From: an uncultured Oscillospiraceae bacterium
GTDB taxonomy: Bacteria > Bacillota > Clostridia > Oscillospirales > Acutalibacteraceae
Assembly: GCA_900540295.1 (NCBI GenBank)
Contig: UQFM01000003.1
Span: forward strand, 1-64,000
Direction of reading: 5' to 3'
DNA: 64,000 bases
Below are positions 28,294 through 36,896 of this stretch, piece after piece. Within the stretch, counting starts at the first letter, position 1. Every line of letters begins with the position of its first letter. The notes under the pieces were generated by a model. It saw only the letters and a list, made by a program, of their open reading frames with translations, was not told the DNA's origin and searched no databases. The translations under genes were made by a program, and so were the position numbers.

Positions 28294-28325
28294 AAAAAGC
28301 GTGTGCAATCTGCACACGCTTTTCT
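28294..28325 (+). terminator. Terminator of the serine-hydrolase gene
   Basis: The stem GCGTGTGCA/TGCACACGC has a 3-base loop, is flanked by AAAA and TTTT, and lies about 50 bases after the stop. Confidence 0.85.
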
Positions 28326-28369
28326 GTTTGCCGTATCAAGCGCGCAGAAAAGACAATGCACAAATTCGC

Positions 28370-28398
28370 TTTACTTCGTGCCTGAAATTTGCTATACT
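28370..28398 (+). promoter_or_regulatory. Promoter of the PH-like membrane protein gene
   Basis: TTTACT (28370-28375) and TATACT (28393-28398) are separated by 17 bases. The leader to the ATG is about 130 bases, without clear structure. Confidence 0.6.
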
Positions 28399-28531
28399 GT
28401 TTTTGAAAACTTTTAGCATAGTACATGCGGAAATCGGTCATTTCTGCCCGCATTTGTTTCGGATACGGCATCTGAAACAAATCAATAAAAATGTATTATT
28501 TCGGAGAATGAAAAATGAAAGGGGATTTACA

Positions 28532-29581
28532 ATGGCACAGCAAACTTTAAGCGAGGTACAGCTCCGCAACGCGTTGGCAATGGTTGCGGGCACAGACCCG
28601 AACGGCTGTTTTTTTACGGCGACTGAGGTGAAAACCAGCGATGTTGCAATCGGCGCGGCATTCGGGGCAATCGGCGCGGCAATCGTGGCGGCGGAAAACA
28701 GCGGCAAACCGCAGGCGCATCTAATCAATTACACACCGTACGGTATTTATTTCCTGCCGATTTATTTTCAAAAGAAAACAGGGTGTGTTATCGCACCCGA
28801 ACAGAATTTCTTTATTCCGCATCAGGAGATACAGTCTGTTGCGGTGGTGCGTTCGGGCTGGAAATTTTACGAAATTCAAATCAAGACGGCAAACGGCAGA
28901 AAATTCCGTTTCAACACCGTAAGAAAGATGAAAACCGAAGAATACCACGGCAACAATGTAGAGCGTTTCCGTGAGATTTATGCGGCGGACAGTAAAAAGG
29001 CACAGCGTAAAAATACGGTTGTCGCCGCTGTTTCGGCGGCGGTTCTGCTTCTTTTGCTGGTTTTCGTTATTGTAATGGCGACTTCCGGGGAAGATACGGA
29101 TACACCGCAGACGGATATGCCGCAGGCACAGACCTATATGGCAAGCGGCGAACGCATTCCGATGGAGTTTTGCCGTATTGACAGAACGTTTGATATGCTC
29201 CTGCCTGCCACCTTTATGGATTTGACCGATGCGGAATTTACAGAGATGTTTCCGGACAGCGCAGGCTTGGCGTGTGCGAATACAGACCGCACCGTTTTTG
29301 CGGTTGTGCGCGCATGGAATGCAGACGGCGCGCAGATAGATGCAGATGCGTTGAAAGCGGAATACGCCAAAACGGGGAAGGTATTATCCGCGAAAACAGA
29401 AACACGAAACGGCTTGCAGTTTGCCGAGGTGAAATCTGTGGAACAGGACGGCACATATATACACACGGCTGAGTTTGAGGCGGACGGTACAATTTATTCG
29501 GTATCCTTTATTGCCGATGCCGATATGCGCACGGCATGGGAAAACGCATCCGATATGATTCTGCACTCGATTGTGCTGTAA
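28532..29581 (+). CDS. Membrane protein with PH-like N-terminal domain, function unknown
   Basis: A 349-residue protein I do not recognise as a named family. Residues 1-150 hold a Gly/Ala-rich stretch (about 35-60) and a beta-rich segment (FIPHQEIQSVAVVRSGW then IQIKTANGRKFRF) that resembles a bacterial PH domain. One membrane helix (about 163-183, VVAAVSAAVLLLLLVFVIV) is followed by an extracellular domain of about 150 residues, perhaps lipoprotein-like in fold. The start at 28532 is 8 bases after AAAGGGGA; the frame is open further upstream, but that part covers the promoter. It stands alone between a promoter and a bidirectional terminator. Confidence 0.75.
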   Translation: MAQQTLSEVQLRNALAMVAGTDPNGCFFTATEVKTSDVAIGAAFGAIGAAIVAAENSGKPQAHLINYTPYGIYFLPIYFQKKTGCVIAPEQNFFIPHQEIQSVAVVRSGWKFYEIQIKTANGRKFRFNTVRKMKTEEYHGNNVERFREIYAADSKKAQRKNTVVAAVSAAVLLLLLVFVIVMATSGEDTDTPQTDMPQAQTYMASGERIPMEFCRIDRTFDMLLPATFMDLTDAEFTEMFPDSAGLACANTDRTVFAVVRAWNADGAQIDADALKAEYAKTGKVLSAKTETRNGLQFAEVKSVEQDGTYIHTAEFEADGTIYSVSFIADADMRTAWENASDMILHSIVL

Positions 29582-29595
29582 TTTATAAGAAATTG

Positions 29596-29630
29596 AAAAA
29601 ATCCGCAGGTATTATGCCTGCGGATTTTTG
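29596..29630. terminator. Bidirectional terminator between convergent genes
   Basis: A CCGCAGG/CCTGCGG core with A/T-rich extensions gives T runs on both strands. It ends the PH-like gene (plus) and the condensation-fold gene (minus). Confidence 0.85.
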
Positions 29631-29651
29631 TTTTTCGGTTGTTGCCGACGG

Positions 29652-30917
29652 TTAATTTTCAATCACTTCAAACGACGGTTCACGGTTTTTGAAGCGGTAA
29701 GCAAAGCTGTGACGGACGGTTTCCACACCGTGTGCGTGCAATACAGCTTCCACCGCGTCCTCAATCACCGTTTCTTCACTGCCGCAGGTGATGCACAAAG
29801 AGGTACTGTCCCCAATGCCGACTGCGGCGGCGTTGATACTGCCGCGCCCCGGTCCCAAATACATTTCGAACCGTTCCAGTCCGTCGGCAATTTCTTCGGA
29901 CAAGGTGTGGTAGCCGATGTTGGAAAGCGTGGTGGTAATGCCGCCGCCCGTAACGTGGCAGTATGCTTTGCGGACGATAAATTCACGCAGGGCGCGGGGC
30001 GACCACTGTACGGCGGGATTGTTCGCCGCCTTGTATGCGGCGGCAACGCCGCGTTGCAAAGATTCCTTGCTTGTTGCGGCTTGCATTAAAGTGTGCACAC
30101 GCTGTACAGCTGTTTCCAAATCGACGGCGTCCGCCGCGTGAATGCGCATATTGCTGTAAAAAGCGAAGTTGCGCTGAGAGTGAGAATTGTAATGCTTGCG
30201 TAAATCTATCGGCGCGGAAATGGTTACAGGCACAGTTGCCTCTTTGGCGTCTGTTTCCTGTATAATCGCATAAGCGAGCGCACCGCAAAGCAAATCGTTT
30301 ATAGTACAGTTTATAGACTTTGCGTAAGCCTTTGCCTGTGATAAATTGACGGAGATACAGGAGAAGCGTGCGTACCAATCGCTTTCGGAAGGCGTAAGGT
30401 GCAGTTGATACGACCCTTTTTCCAACAGCGAAGCGGAACGCGCCCGTTTATAATATTTTACATACGGGTCTTCCAAATCCTCTGCGCGCGGCGGTACGGC
30501 GGGTACGGGCGGTTTGCCTTTGCAAAGCAACAGATAATCCGTGACCAGTGCCTTCAGGAATTCAATCCCTGCGCCGCCGTCGCCGTTGCCGTGGAATACA
30601 TCCATGATAATGCGGTTGTCACGCACGGCAAGGCGGAATGACGGCTTTTCGGTATCAAACATATCGGGCCGCTGAAAAAACGGCTCGCCGTCCTGAATGA
30701 CGTCATAATCCGTTGCAGGTACATGGCAATAGCTGAAAAAGGTGCGTTCCAAATGCGAACACATAATCGGGAATCGCACGGGCAGATTTTCAGTCAGCGC
30801 GCGGTGCAGAATTTCTTTTTGCACAGGCTCTGCCAATACGGCACACAAACGGTACACAAGCCCGCCGAGCGCAGGATACAGATTGGAAACCGAATCGATT
30901 TTATAACGCGCGGACAT
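29652..30917 (-). CDS. Condensation/alcohol-acetyltransferase-fold acyltransferase
   Basis: A 421-residue protein of the CoA-dependent acyltransferase (chloramphenicol acetyltransferase/condensation) superfamily. The active-site motif reads FHGNGDGG (about 112-119), equivalent to HHxxxDG with its second histidine and the DG kept. A later structural stretch near 330-345 (TTTLSNIGYH) matches the SNIG-type floor loop of alcohol-acetyltransferase relatives. No NRPS, carrier protein or lipid operon is adjacent. A free-standing acetyl- or acyl-transferase is the best guess; the substrate is unknown. The gene seems to be transcribed alone. Confidence 0.8.
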   Translation of the reverse strand: MSARYKIDSVSNLYPALGGLVYRLCAVLAEPVQKEILHRALTENLPVRFPIMCSHLERTFFSYCHVPATDYDVIQDGEPFFQRPDMFDTEKPSFRLAVRDNRIIMDVFHGNGDGGAGIEFLKALVTDYLLLCKGKPPVPAVPPRAEDLEDPYVKYYKRARSASLLEKGSYQLHLTPSESDWYARFSCISVNLSQAKAYAKSINCTINDLLCGALAYAIIQETDAKEATVPVTISAPIDLRKHYNSHSQRNFAFYSNMRIHAADAVDLETAVQRVHTLMQAATSKESLQRGVAAAYKAANNPAVQWSPRALREFIVRKAYCHVTGGGITTTLSNIGYHTLSEEIADGLERFEMYLGPGRGSINAAAVGIGDSTSLCITCGSEETVIEDAVEAVLHAHGVETVRHSFAYRFKNREPSFEVIEN

Positions 30918-30954
30918 ATGGATTCCCCCTAAAAATTATTAGATTTTTGTTTTT

Positions 30955-32481
30955 TTACTCTTTCATTGCACGGACTGCCTCAAACTCATCTGTCACAGCT
31001 TTGTCGGGTGCTTTCGTTAAAAGCGATACAATGACGATAGCCGCAGAAGAGATGAGGAATGCAGGCAGTAATTCGTAAATATCGAATACACCGCCGAGCT
31101 TTGCAATGGCATATTTCCAAACGAATACCATCACACCGCCCGAAACCATACCGGCTATGGCGCCTGCCTTGGTGGTGCGCTTCCAGAAGAGCGCGAACAG
31201 CACCAGTGGACCGAACGCCGCACCGAAGCCTGCCCAGGCGAAAGACACCACGCGGAAAATGGAGCTGTCTTCATCGAGTGCGATGAAAACGGCGATTACG
31301 GAAATAATGATGACCGATGCACGCGCAATCAGCATCGCTTTTTTCTGGGAAAGCTTCACCTTGAAGAAGGAAATGAAAATATCCTGCGAAGCCGAGGAAG
31401 ACGCCGCCAAAAGCTGTGAATCTGCTGTGGACATCGTTGCGGCGAGAATACCCGAAAGGATAACGCCTGCAACCAGCGCGGGGAAAATGCCGAAGGAGCT
31501 TAAATGCTTCGAAATCTCAATGATGATGCGCTCCCCGTCAAAGCCGTCTGCAAGAACACCCGCTTTAATCATACCGACGCCAACCGTGCCGATGAAAATG
31601 GCAACCGCCATGGAAATTACGACCCAAACGGAAGCGATGCGGCGCGAGGTTTTCAGTTTTTTGGAATCTTCAATCGCCATAAAGCGAAGCAGAATGTGCG
31701 GCATACCGAAGTAGCCGAGTCCCCATGCGAGCGTGGAAACGATGGTCAGACCGCCGTAGGGCTTCACGCCGCCCGTGCCATCGCCCGTAGCGGTGAGGCT
31801 GAAATAGGCGGGGAGTTGTCTGGCGTTTTCAAGTACTGCATCCAAGCCGCCTGCCTGTGAAACGCCGAAGCCGACCACGACAAACAGCGCAATGGTCATT
31901 ACAATGGACTGAATCAGGTCGGTGGTGGAAGCGGCGGAGAAGCCGCCCAAGGTGGTGTACAGCACAATGATTACCGCGCTGACAACCATGGCGATTTGGT
32001 AATTTACACCGAACAAAGAAGAAAACAGCTTGCCGCATGCAGAAAAGCCTGAAGCGGTATACGGCACGAAGAAAACAATAATGACAAGCGCCGCAATCAA
32101 GCTTAACACTCTTGCGTTGTCGTGGAAACGCTTAGAGAAGAATTCAGGAATGGTTACCGCGTTAATCTTCTGCGAATACAGACGGATACGCTTTGCCACA
32201 ATCAGCCAGTTGATGTATGTACCGACGGCAAGCCCGACAGCTGTCCATGAGGCTTCCGCGATGCCGTATATCACGGCGAGTCCGGGCAGACCCATTAAAA
32301 GGTAAGAACTCATGTCCGACGCTTCCGCGCTCATGGCAGTGACAAGCGGACCTAATTTTCTGCCCCCGAGATAAAAGTCGTCGGTGCTTTTGTTCTTTTT
32401 GGAATACGCCGCACCGATGGCAACCATTACCGCCAGATAGACAACAATGGCGGCGATGATACAGATTTGTGCTGTGGTCAT
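30955..32481 (-). CDS. putP: Sodium/proline symporter PutP
   Basis: A 508-residue sodium:solute symporter with about 13 membrane helices that imports L-proline with Na+. Typical SSF features are the DDFYLGGRKLGP loop (about 35-46), SAEASDMSSYLLMGLPG in helix II (about 50-66) carrying the Na+/proline ligands, and GWGLGYFGMPHIL-like sequence near 240. The start is set at 32481, 10 bases after AGGAGG; the ATG at 32490 is only one base from that site. No proline-catabolism genes are adjacent. It is divergent from pyrH. Confidence 0.93.
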   Translation of the reverse strand: MTTAQICIIAAIVVYLAVMVAIGAAYSKKNKSTDDFYLGGRKLGPLVTAMSAEASDMSSYLLMGLPGLAVIYGIAEASWTAVGLAVGTYINWLIVAKRIRLYSQKINAVTIPEFFSKRFHDNARVLSLIAALVIIVFFVPYTASGFSACGKLFSSLFGVNYQIAMVVSAVIIVLYTTLGGFSAASTTDLIQSIVMTIALFVVVGFGVSQAGGLDAVLENARQLPAYFSLTATGDGTGGVKPYGGLTIVSTLAWGLGYFGMPHILLRFMAIEDSKKLKTSRRIASVWVVISMAVAIFIGTVGVGMIKAGVLADGFDGERIIIEISKHLSSFGIFPALVAGVILSGILAATMSTADSQLLAASSSASQDIFISFFKVKLSQKKAMLIARASVIIISVIAVFIALDEDSSIFRVVSFAWAGFGAAFGPLVLFALFWKRTTKAGAIAGMVSGGVMVFVWKYAIAKLGGVFDIYELLPAFLISSAAIVIVSLLTKAPDKAVTDEFEAVRAMKE

Positions 32482-32711
32482 AAATTTCATTCCTCCTGTG
32501 AATGCGGGTGAAAATACTTCCCCTATTTTATATAACTTTAAATAGTATAATAAAAAAAGGCAGATTTGTAAAGTATTTTCACCATTTGACCGTATACGGC
32601 AATCCCGCATCGGAAGAATTTCACTTTACATACAGAAAGACTGTGAAAAATGCAAAAGCGTCTGCGCAAATTTTTATTCTGTGCGCAGTTGTATATCTTG
32701 GAAAAAATATC

Positions 32712-32740
32712 TTTACACCGAGGGGTTTATAGGGTAAAAT
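32712..32740 (+). promoter_or_regulatory. Promoter of the pyrH-polC housekeeping cluster
   Basis: TTTACA (32712-32717) and TAAAAT (32735-32740) are separated by 17 bases. A GTTTGCCG/CGGCAAAC hairpin (32758-32778) lies in the short leader before the AGGAGG-type site. Confidence 0.75.
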
Positions 32741-32798
32741 AATACTGAATAAAAGCAGTTTGCCGTGCTTCGGCAAACGCATGTTTGGAGGAATAAAA

Positions 32799-33503
32799 AT
32801 GAGTGCGGTTTACAAACGCATTTTGTTAAAGCTTTCGGGCGAGGTGCTTGCAGGCAAGCAGGGACACGGCATTGATTTTGAAACGGTGCAGGAGACCTGC
32901 AAATGGGTCAACGAATGCGCAAAGCTCGGCGTACAAATCGGCTTGGTGGTCGGCGGCGGCAATTTCTGGAGAGGCCGCTCCTCGGGCGATATGGACAGAA
33001 CCCGCGCAGACCACATCGGTATGCTTGCAACGGCAATGAATTCTTTGGCGCTTGCCGACGCATTGGAGCAGTACGGCTTAGAGGTGCGCGTGCAGACCGC
33101 AATTGAAATGCGGCAGGTTGCAGAGCCTTATATCCGCAATAAGGCGATTCGCCATATGGAAAAGGGCAGAGTGGTGATTTTCGGCTGCGGCACGGGCAAT
33201 CCGTTTTTCTCGACTGACACGGCTGCGGCACTGCGCGCGGCGGAAATCGACGCGGATATTATTTTTAAGGCGACCAATGTGGACGGCGTTTATGACAAAG
33301 ACCCCAACAAATTTGCAGACGCGGCGAAGTACGACACGCTTTCGCATACCGAGGTGCTTTCTAAGGGGCTTGCGGTTATGGACGCAACAGCGGCTTCTCT
33401 CTGCCGCGACAACAATATTCCGATTTTGGTGTTCAACCTTTCCGACCCCGAAAATATTGTCCGTGCGGCAAAGGGTGAAAATATCGGCACAATCGTGAAA
33501 TAA
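32799..33503 (+). CDS. pyrH: UMP kinase
   Basis: A 234-residue amino-acid-kinase-fold enzyme that phosphorylates UMP to UDP in pyrimidine synthesis; usually a hexamer controlled by UTP and GTP. Seen motifs are [12 protein letters not shown] (about 8-19), the [12 protein letters not shown] nucleotide loop (about 48-59) and [14 protein letters not shown] (about 137-150). The start at 32799 follows TTTGGAGG by 7 bases. frr follows 51 bases later, as in most bacteria, but the usual upstream partners rpsB and tsf are not here. Confidence 0.96.
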   Translation: MSAVYKRILLKLSGEVLAGKQGHGIDFETVQETCKWVNECAKLGVQIGLVVGGGNFWRGRSSGDMDRTRADHIGMLATAMNSLALADALEQYGLEVRVQTAIEMRQVAEPYIRNKAIRHMEKGRVVIFGCGTGNPFFSTDTAAALRAAEIDADIIFKATNVDGVYDKDPNKFADAAKYDTLSHTEVLSKGLAVMDATAASLCRDNNIPILVFNLSDPENIVRAAKGENIGTIVK

Positions 33504-33554
33504 TTTCGAGATATTCTATATACAATATAAACAGCATTTACAGGAGGCGTAATT

Positions 33555-34109
33555 ATGCAAGAAGTATTTGATTTCGCAAATGAAAAGATGGAAAAAAGCC
33601 TGACCGCACTGCACAATGAGTTTGCAACCATGCGTGCGGGCCGTGCAAGCGTATCCCTGCTTGATAAAGTGAGCGTGGATTATTACGGTGTACCCACCCC
33701 GATTCAGCAAATGGCGGCGGTTTCCGTCTCCGAGGGCAGAATTCTCGTTATCCAGCCGTGGGACGTCAGCACGATTTCCGCGATTGAAAAGGCAATTCAG
33801 GCTTCCGACCTCGGCGTGAATCCGCAGGATGACGGCAAAGTGATTCGCCTGATTTTCCCGCCGCTGACAGAGGAGAAAAGAAAGGTGCTTGCAAAGGACG
33901 TCAGTAAATTCGGCGAAGAAGCAAAGGTTGCGGTGCGTTCGATTCGCCGCGACTGCATGGATAAGCTGAAAAAGCTGAAAAAGGACAGCGAAATCACCGA
34001 GGACGACCTCCACAACGGCGAAGAAAAAATGCAGAAAATCACCGATAAATTCGTGAAACGCATTGATGAAATGGTCGATGAAAAAGAAAAGGACATCATG
34101 GCAATCTGA
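33555..34109 (+). CDS. frr: Ribosome recycling factor
   Basis: A 184-residue tRNA-mimic protein that splits post-termination ribosomes together with EF-G. The conserved opening LTALHNEFATMRAGRAS (about 17-33), the domain II stretch with YYGVPTPIQQMA (about 41-52), and the helical C-terminal half with VRSIRRDCMDKLKK (about 128-141) are all present. The length is normal. The ATG follows AGGAGG by 7 bases. It is in the pyrH-frr-uppS run. Confidence 0.97.
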   Translation: MQEVFDFANEKMEKSLTALHNEFATMRAGRASVSLLDKVSVDYYGVPTPIQQMAAVSVSEGRILVIQPWDVSTISAIEKAIQASDLGVNPQDDGKVIRLIFPPLTEEKRKVLAKDVSKFGEEAKVAVRSIRRDCMDKLKKLKKDSEITEDDLHNGEEKMQKITDKFVKRIDEMVDEKEKDIMAI

Positions 34110-34127
34110 TTGTCAGAGGACAGCATA

Positions 34128-34865
34128 ATGAACGAGAAAGAAAATCTGCCGCAGTTTTCTGTTTTGCCGCGCCACGTCGGCATTATTATGGACGGCAACG
34201 GACGGTGGGCGCAGCAACGCGGGTTGCCGCGCTATAAGGGGCATATCGAGGGCGCAAAAACCTTTCGGAAAATCGGCGAATTTGCGGGAACCCTCGGTAT
34301 CGAATGCCTGACGTTTTATGCGTTTTCCACCGAAAATTGGAAGCGTCCGCCCGAGGAAGTGGCGGCGATTATGGATTTGTTCCGCGAATACCTCAAGGAA
34401 TTGGATGACCGCAAGGCGGAAAACGAGGAAAAAGGCATTAAGGTCAATTTCATCGGCGACCGCACGGGGATTCCGAAGGACATTCTCCGCATGATGGGCT
34501 ATTCCGAGCGCATTACCCGCAAAAAAGACCATGTTATTTTAAATATCGCGATAAATTACGGCGGGCGGCAGGAGATTCTGCACAGCGTGCAGGACATTGC
34601 CAAACAGGTGGAAAAGGGAAAGCTCAAAGCAAAAGAGATTACCGAGGATATGATTTCTCAAAATCTGTATACGGGCGGGCTTCCCGACCCTGATTTAATT
34701 ATCCGTCCGAGCGGCGAATATCGGCTTTCCAACTTCCTTTTGTGGCAGTCGGCATATGCGGAATTTTGGTATTCCGACATTTTGTGGCCCGATTTTACTG
34801 AGGCGGATTTTGTGGAAGCACTGCGCGATTTTGAACGGCGCAGCCGTCGCTTCGGCGGGGTGTAA
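34128..34865 (+). CDS. uppS: Undecaprenyl diphosphate synthase (cis-prenyltransferase)
   Basis: A 245-residue cytoplasmic enzyme that extends farnesyl diphosphate to C55 undecaprenyl diphosphate, the lipid carrier for wall sugars. The signature MDGNGRWAQQRGLPRYKGH (about 22-40) includes the catalytic aspartate. TFYAFSTENWKRP (about 65-77) and the C-terminal RPSGEYRLSNFLLWQSAYAE (about 193-212) complete the active site. The start at 34128 follows AGAGGA by 8 bases; a TTG at 34110 is less likely. It is followed directly by cdsA. Confidence 0.97.
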   Translation: MNEKENLPQFSVLPRHVGIIMDGNGRWAQQRGLPRYKGHIEGAKTFRKIGEFAGTLGIECLTFYAFSTENWKRPPEEVAAIMDLFREYLKELDDRKAENEEKGIKVNFIGDRTGIPKDILRMMGYSERITRKKDHVILNIAINYGGRQEILHSVQDIAKQVEKGKLKAKEITEDMISQNLYTGGLPDPDLIIRPSGEYRLSNFLLWQSAYAEFWYSDILWPDFTEADFVEALRDFERRSRRFGGV

Positions 34866-34890
34866 TACGAATAGATATGGAGAGTATCTC

Positions 34891-35751
34891 ATGCTGAAAA
34901 GAACTGTTGTCGGCGTCATTGCGGCACTTGTGGCGATTGCCATTATTGTATTCCGCGATACGCCCGTTTTACCGATTGCACTTGCGTTTCTTTCGTGTGT
35001 CGCGACATTTGAGATTGAAAAATGCGTGGGGCTGAAAAACAAAGCCATTCGCGCAGTCAGTCTTGTGTTTTCTGCGCTGGTGCCTGTGTATTTCACCTAT
35101 GCGTCCGATTTGGCGGCACGCGGGGTAAATGTACCCGTTACGGCAGTGGTCGCGCTTTACACGCTGATTCTGTTTATTTTAATGCTGACAAACTTTGAAA
35201 ACACGAAGTTTGAAGAGGTCGCCACGGTTTTGGTTGCCTCTGTATTTGTGCCGTGGGCGTTTTCGACGCTGACGCTTTTAAATCAAATAGACGAACGCTT
35301 CCCCGAGGACTTTGATGGGCATCACGGTTTGTTTTACATACTGTTTGCGCTGTTCTGCGCACTGATTTCCGATACGTTTGCATACTTCGTCGGCAGGTTC
35401 TTAGGTAAGCACAAGCTGACGAAAATCAGCCCCAAGAAAACGGTTGAGGGCGCTGTGGGCGGCGTACTCGGCGGGATTATAAGCAGTGTGATTCTGTTTG
35501 CGGTGTTCGACAAATTTTTCTTCACCGTGCACACGGTAAGCTATTTGGAAATTATTATTTTGGCGGCGGTTTTGTCGGTGGTCGGTATCTGCGGCGATTT
35601 GACGGCTTCCGTTATGAAGCGCAATTTCGGGATTAAGGATTTCGGCAATCTTTTCCCGGGGCACGGCGGCGTGATGGACAGATGTGACAGCATTCTGTTT
35701 GTGACGACGGTACTGTATGCGCTGATTCTGTTTACGAGGACTGTATTTTAA
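34891..35751 (+). CDS. cdsA: Phosphatidate cytidylyltransferase
   Basis: A 286-residue membrane enzyme with about seven helices that makes CDP-diacylglycerol from phosphatidic acid and CTP. The signature near the C terminus, VMKRNFGIKDFGNLFPGHGG followed by DRCDS (about 243-268), holds the metal-binding residues, and SPKKTVEGAVGG (about 180-191) is the other conserved block. The start at 34891 follows GGAGAG by about 8 bases. Its stop shares one base with the dxr start (TAATG), so the two are coupled. Confidence 0.95.
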   Translation: MLKRTVVGVIAALVAIAIIVFRDTPVLPIALAFLSCVATFEIEKCVGLKNKAIRAVSLVFSALVPVYFTYASDLAARGVNVPVTAVVALYTLILFILMLTNFENTKFEEVATVLVASVFVPWAFSTLTLLNQIDERFPEDFDGHHGLFYILFALFCALISDTFAYFVGRFLGKHKLTKISPKKTVEGAVGGVLGGIISSVILFAVFDKFFFTVHTVSYLEIIILAAVLSVVGICGDLTASVMKRNFGIKDFGNLFPGHGGVMDRCDSILFVTTVLYALILFTRTVF

Positions 35752-36893
35752 TGACAAAAGCATTATCTATATTAGGCTCAACAGGCTCTATCGGCACGCA
35801 AAGTCTTGACGTTGCCCGCAAATGCGGGTATACAGTCAGGGCTTTGACTGCTTATTCGGACACGAAGCGCATGGAAGAACAGGTGCGCGAATTTCACCCG
35901 AAAAAGGTCGCGATGGTGTCCGAAGCGGCGGCAAAGGACTTAAAAATCCGCATTGCGGATACCGACACCGAAGTGCTGTCAGGCACGGCGGGCGTGTGCG
36001 TATGCGCCGCAGAAACAGACGCGGACACGGTTTTGAATTCCGTGGTCGGCATGGCAGGGTTGGAGCCGACGCTTGCCGCCATCGGTGCACACAAAAAACT
36101 GGCGCTTGCCAATAAAGAAACGCTGGTCGCGGGCGGGCAGCTGGTGATGCAGACCGCGAAGGAAAACGGCGTACCGATTTTGCCCGTCGATTCCGAGCAT
36201 TCCGCGATTTTTCAGTGCTTGCAGGGCGCACCCAAAAACAAAGCACTGAAAAAAATTATTCTGACCGCGTCCGGCGGGCCGTTTTTCGGCAAAACCCGCG
36301 CGGAATTGGAAAAGGTCACGGTGCGTGACGCGCTCAAGCATCCGAATTGGGAGATGGGCGCAAAAATCACCGTGGATTCTGCTACCATGATGAATAAAGG
36401 CTTGGAATTGATTGAGGCGGTGTGGCTATTTTCCATCGCGCCCGACGATGTGGAAATCGTGGTGCACCGTGAAAGCATTGTGCATTCGGCTGTGGAATAT
36501 GCCGACAACTCCGTCATCGCACAGATGGGACTGCCCGATATGCGGATTCCGATTCAGTATGCACTGACTCACCCCGAGCGGTTTGAATCGCCTGTCGGGA
36601 AGCTCAGCTTAGCGCAAATCGGTAAACTAACCTTTTTTGAACCCGATTATGATACATTCCGATGCATAAATCTGTGCAGAACCGCCATAAATAAAGGGGG
36701 GCTTCTGCCTGCGGCGGTCAACTCCGCCAATGAAGAGGCAAACGCGATGTTCCGCCGCGGCGAAATCGGCTTTTTGGAGATTGCCGACCGTGTGGAACAG
36801 GTGCTTGCATGTGCGCCGCAAAAAGCGGCATATACATTAGAGGATATTTTGGAAACGGACCGCTTTGCACGGGAAGCCGTCCGCGCCATGTAA
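35751..36893 (+). CDS. dxr: 1-deoxy-D-xylulose 5-phosphate reductoisomerase
   Basis: A 380-residue NADPH enzyme that makes 2-C-methyl-D-erythritol 4-phosphate, the committed step of the MEP isoprenoid pathway. The dinucleotide motif GSTGSIGTQSLDV (about 8-20), ALANKETLVAGG (about 115-126), the metal site DSEHSAIFQCL (about 144-154) and the SGGPFF loop (about 179) are present. It overlaps cdsA by one base and is followed by rseP. With ispG it gives two MEP-pathway genes in this window. Confidence 0.97.
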   Translation: MTKALSILGSTGSIGTQSLDVARKCGYTVRALTAYSDTKRMEEQVREFHPKKVAMVSEAAAKDLKIRIADTDTEVLSGTAGVCVCAAETDADTVLNSVVGMAGLEPTLAAIGAHKKLALANKETLVAGGQLVMQTAKENGVPILPVDSEHSAIFQCLQGAPKNKALKKIILTASGGPFFGKTRAELEKVTVRDALKHPNWEMGAKITVDSATMMNKGLELIEAVWLFSIAPDDVEIVVHRESIVHSAVEYADNSVIAQMGLPDMRIPIQYALTHPERFESPVGKLSLAQIGKLTFFEPDYDTFRCINLCRTAINKGGLLPAAVNSANEEANAMFRRGEIGFLEIADRVEQVLACAPQKAAYTLEDILETDRFAREAVRAM

Positions 36894-36896
36894 GAG

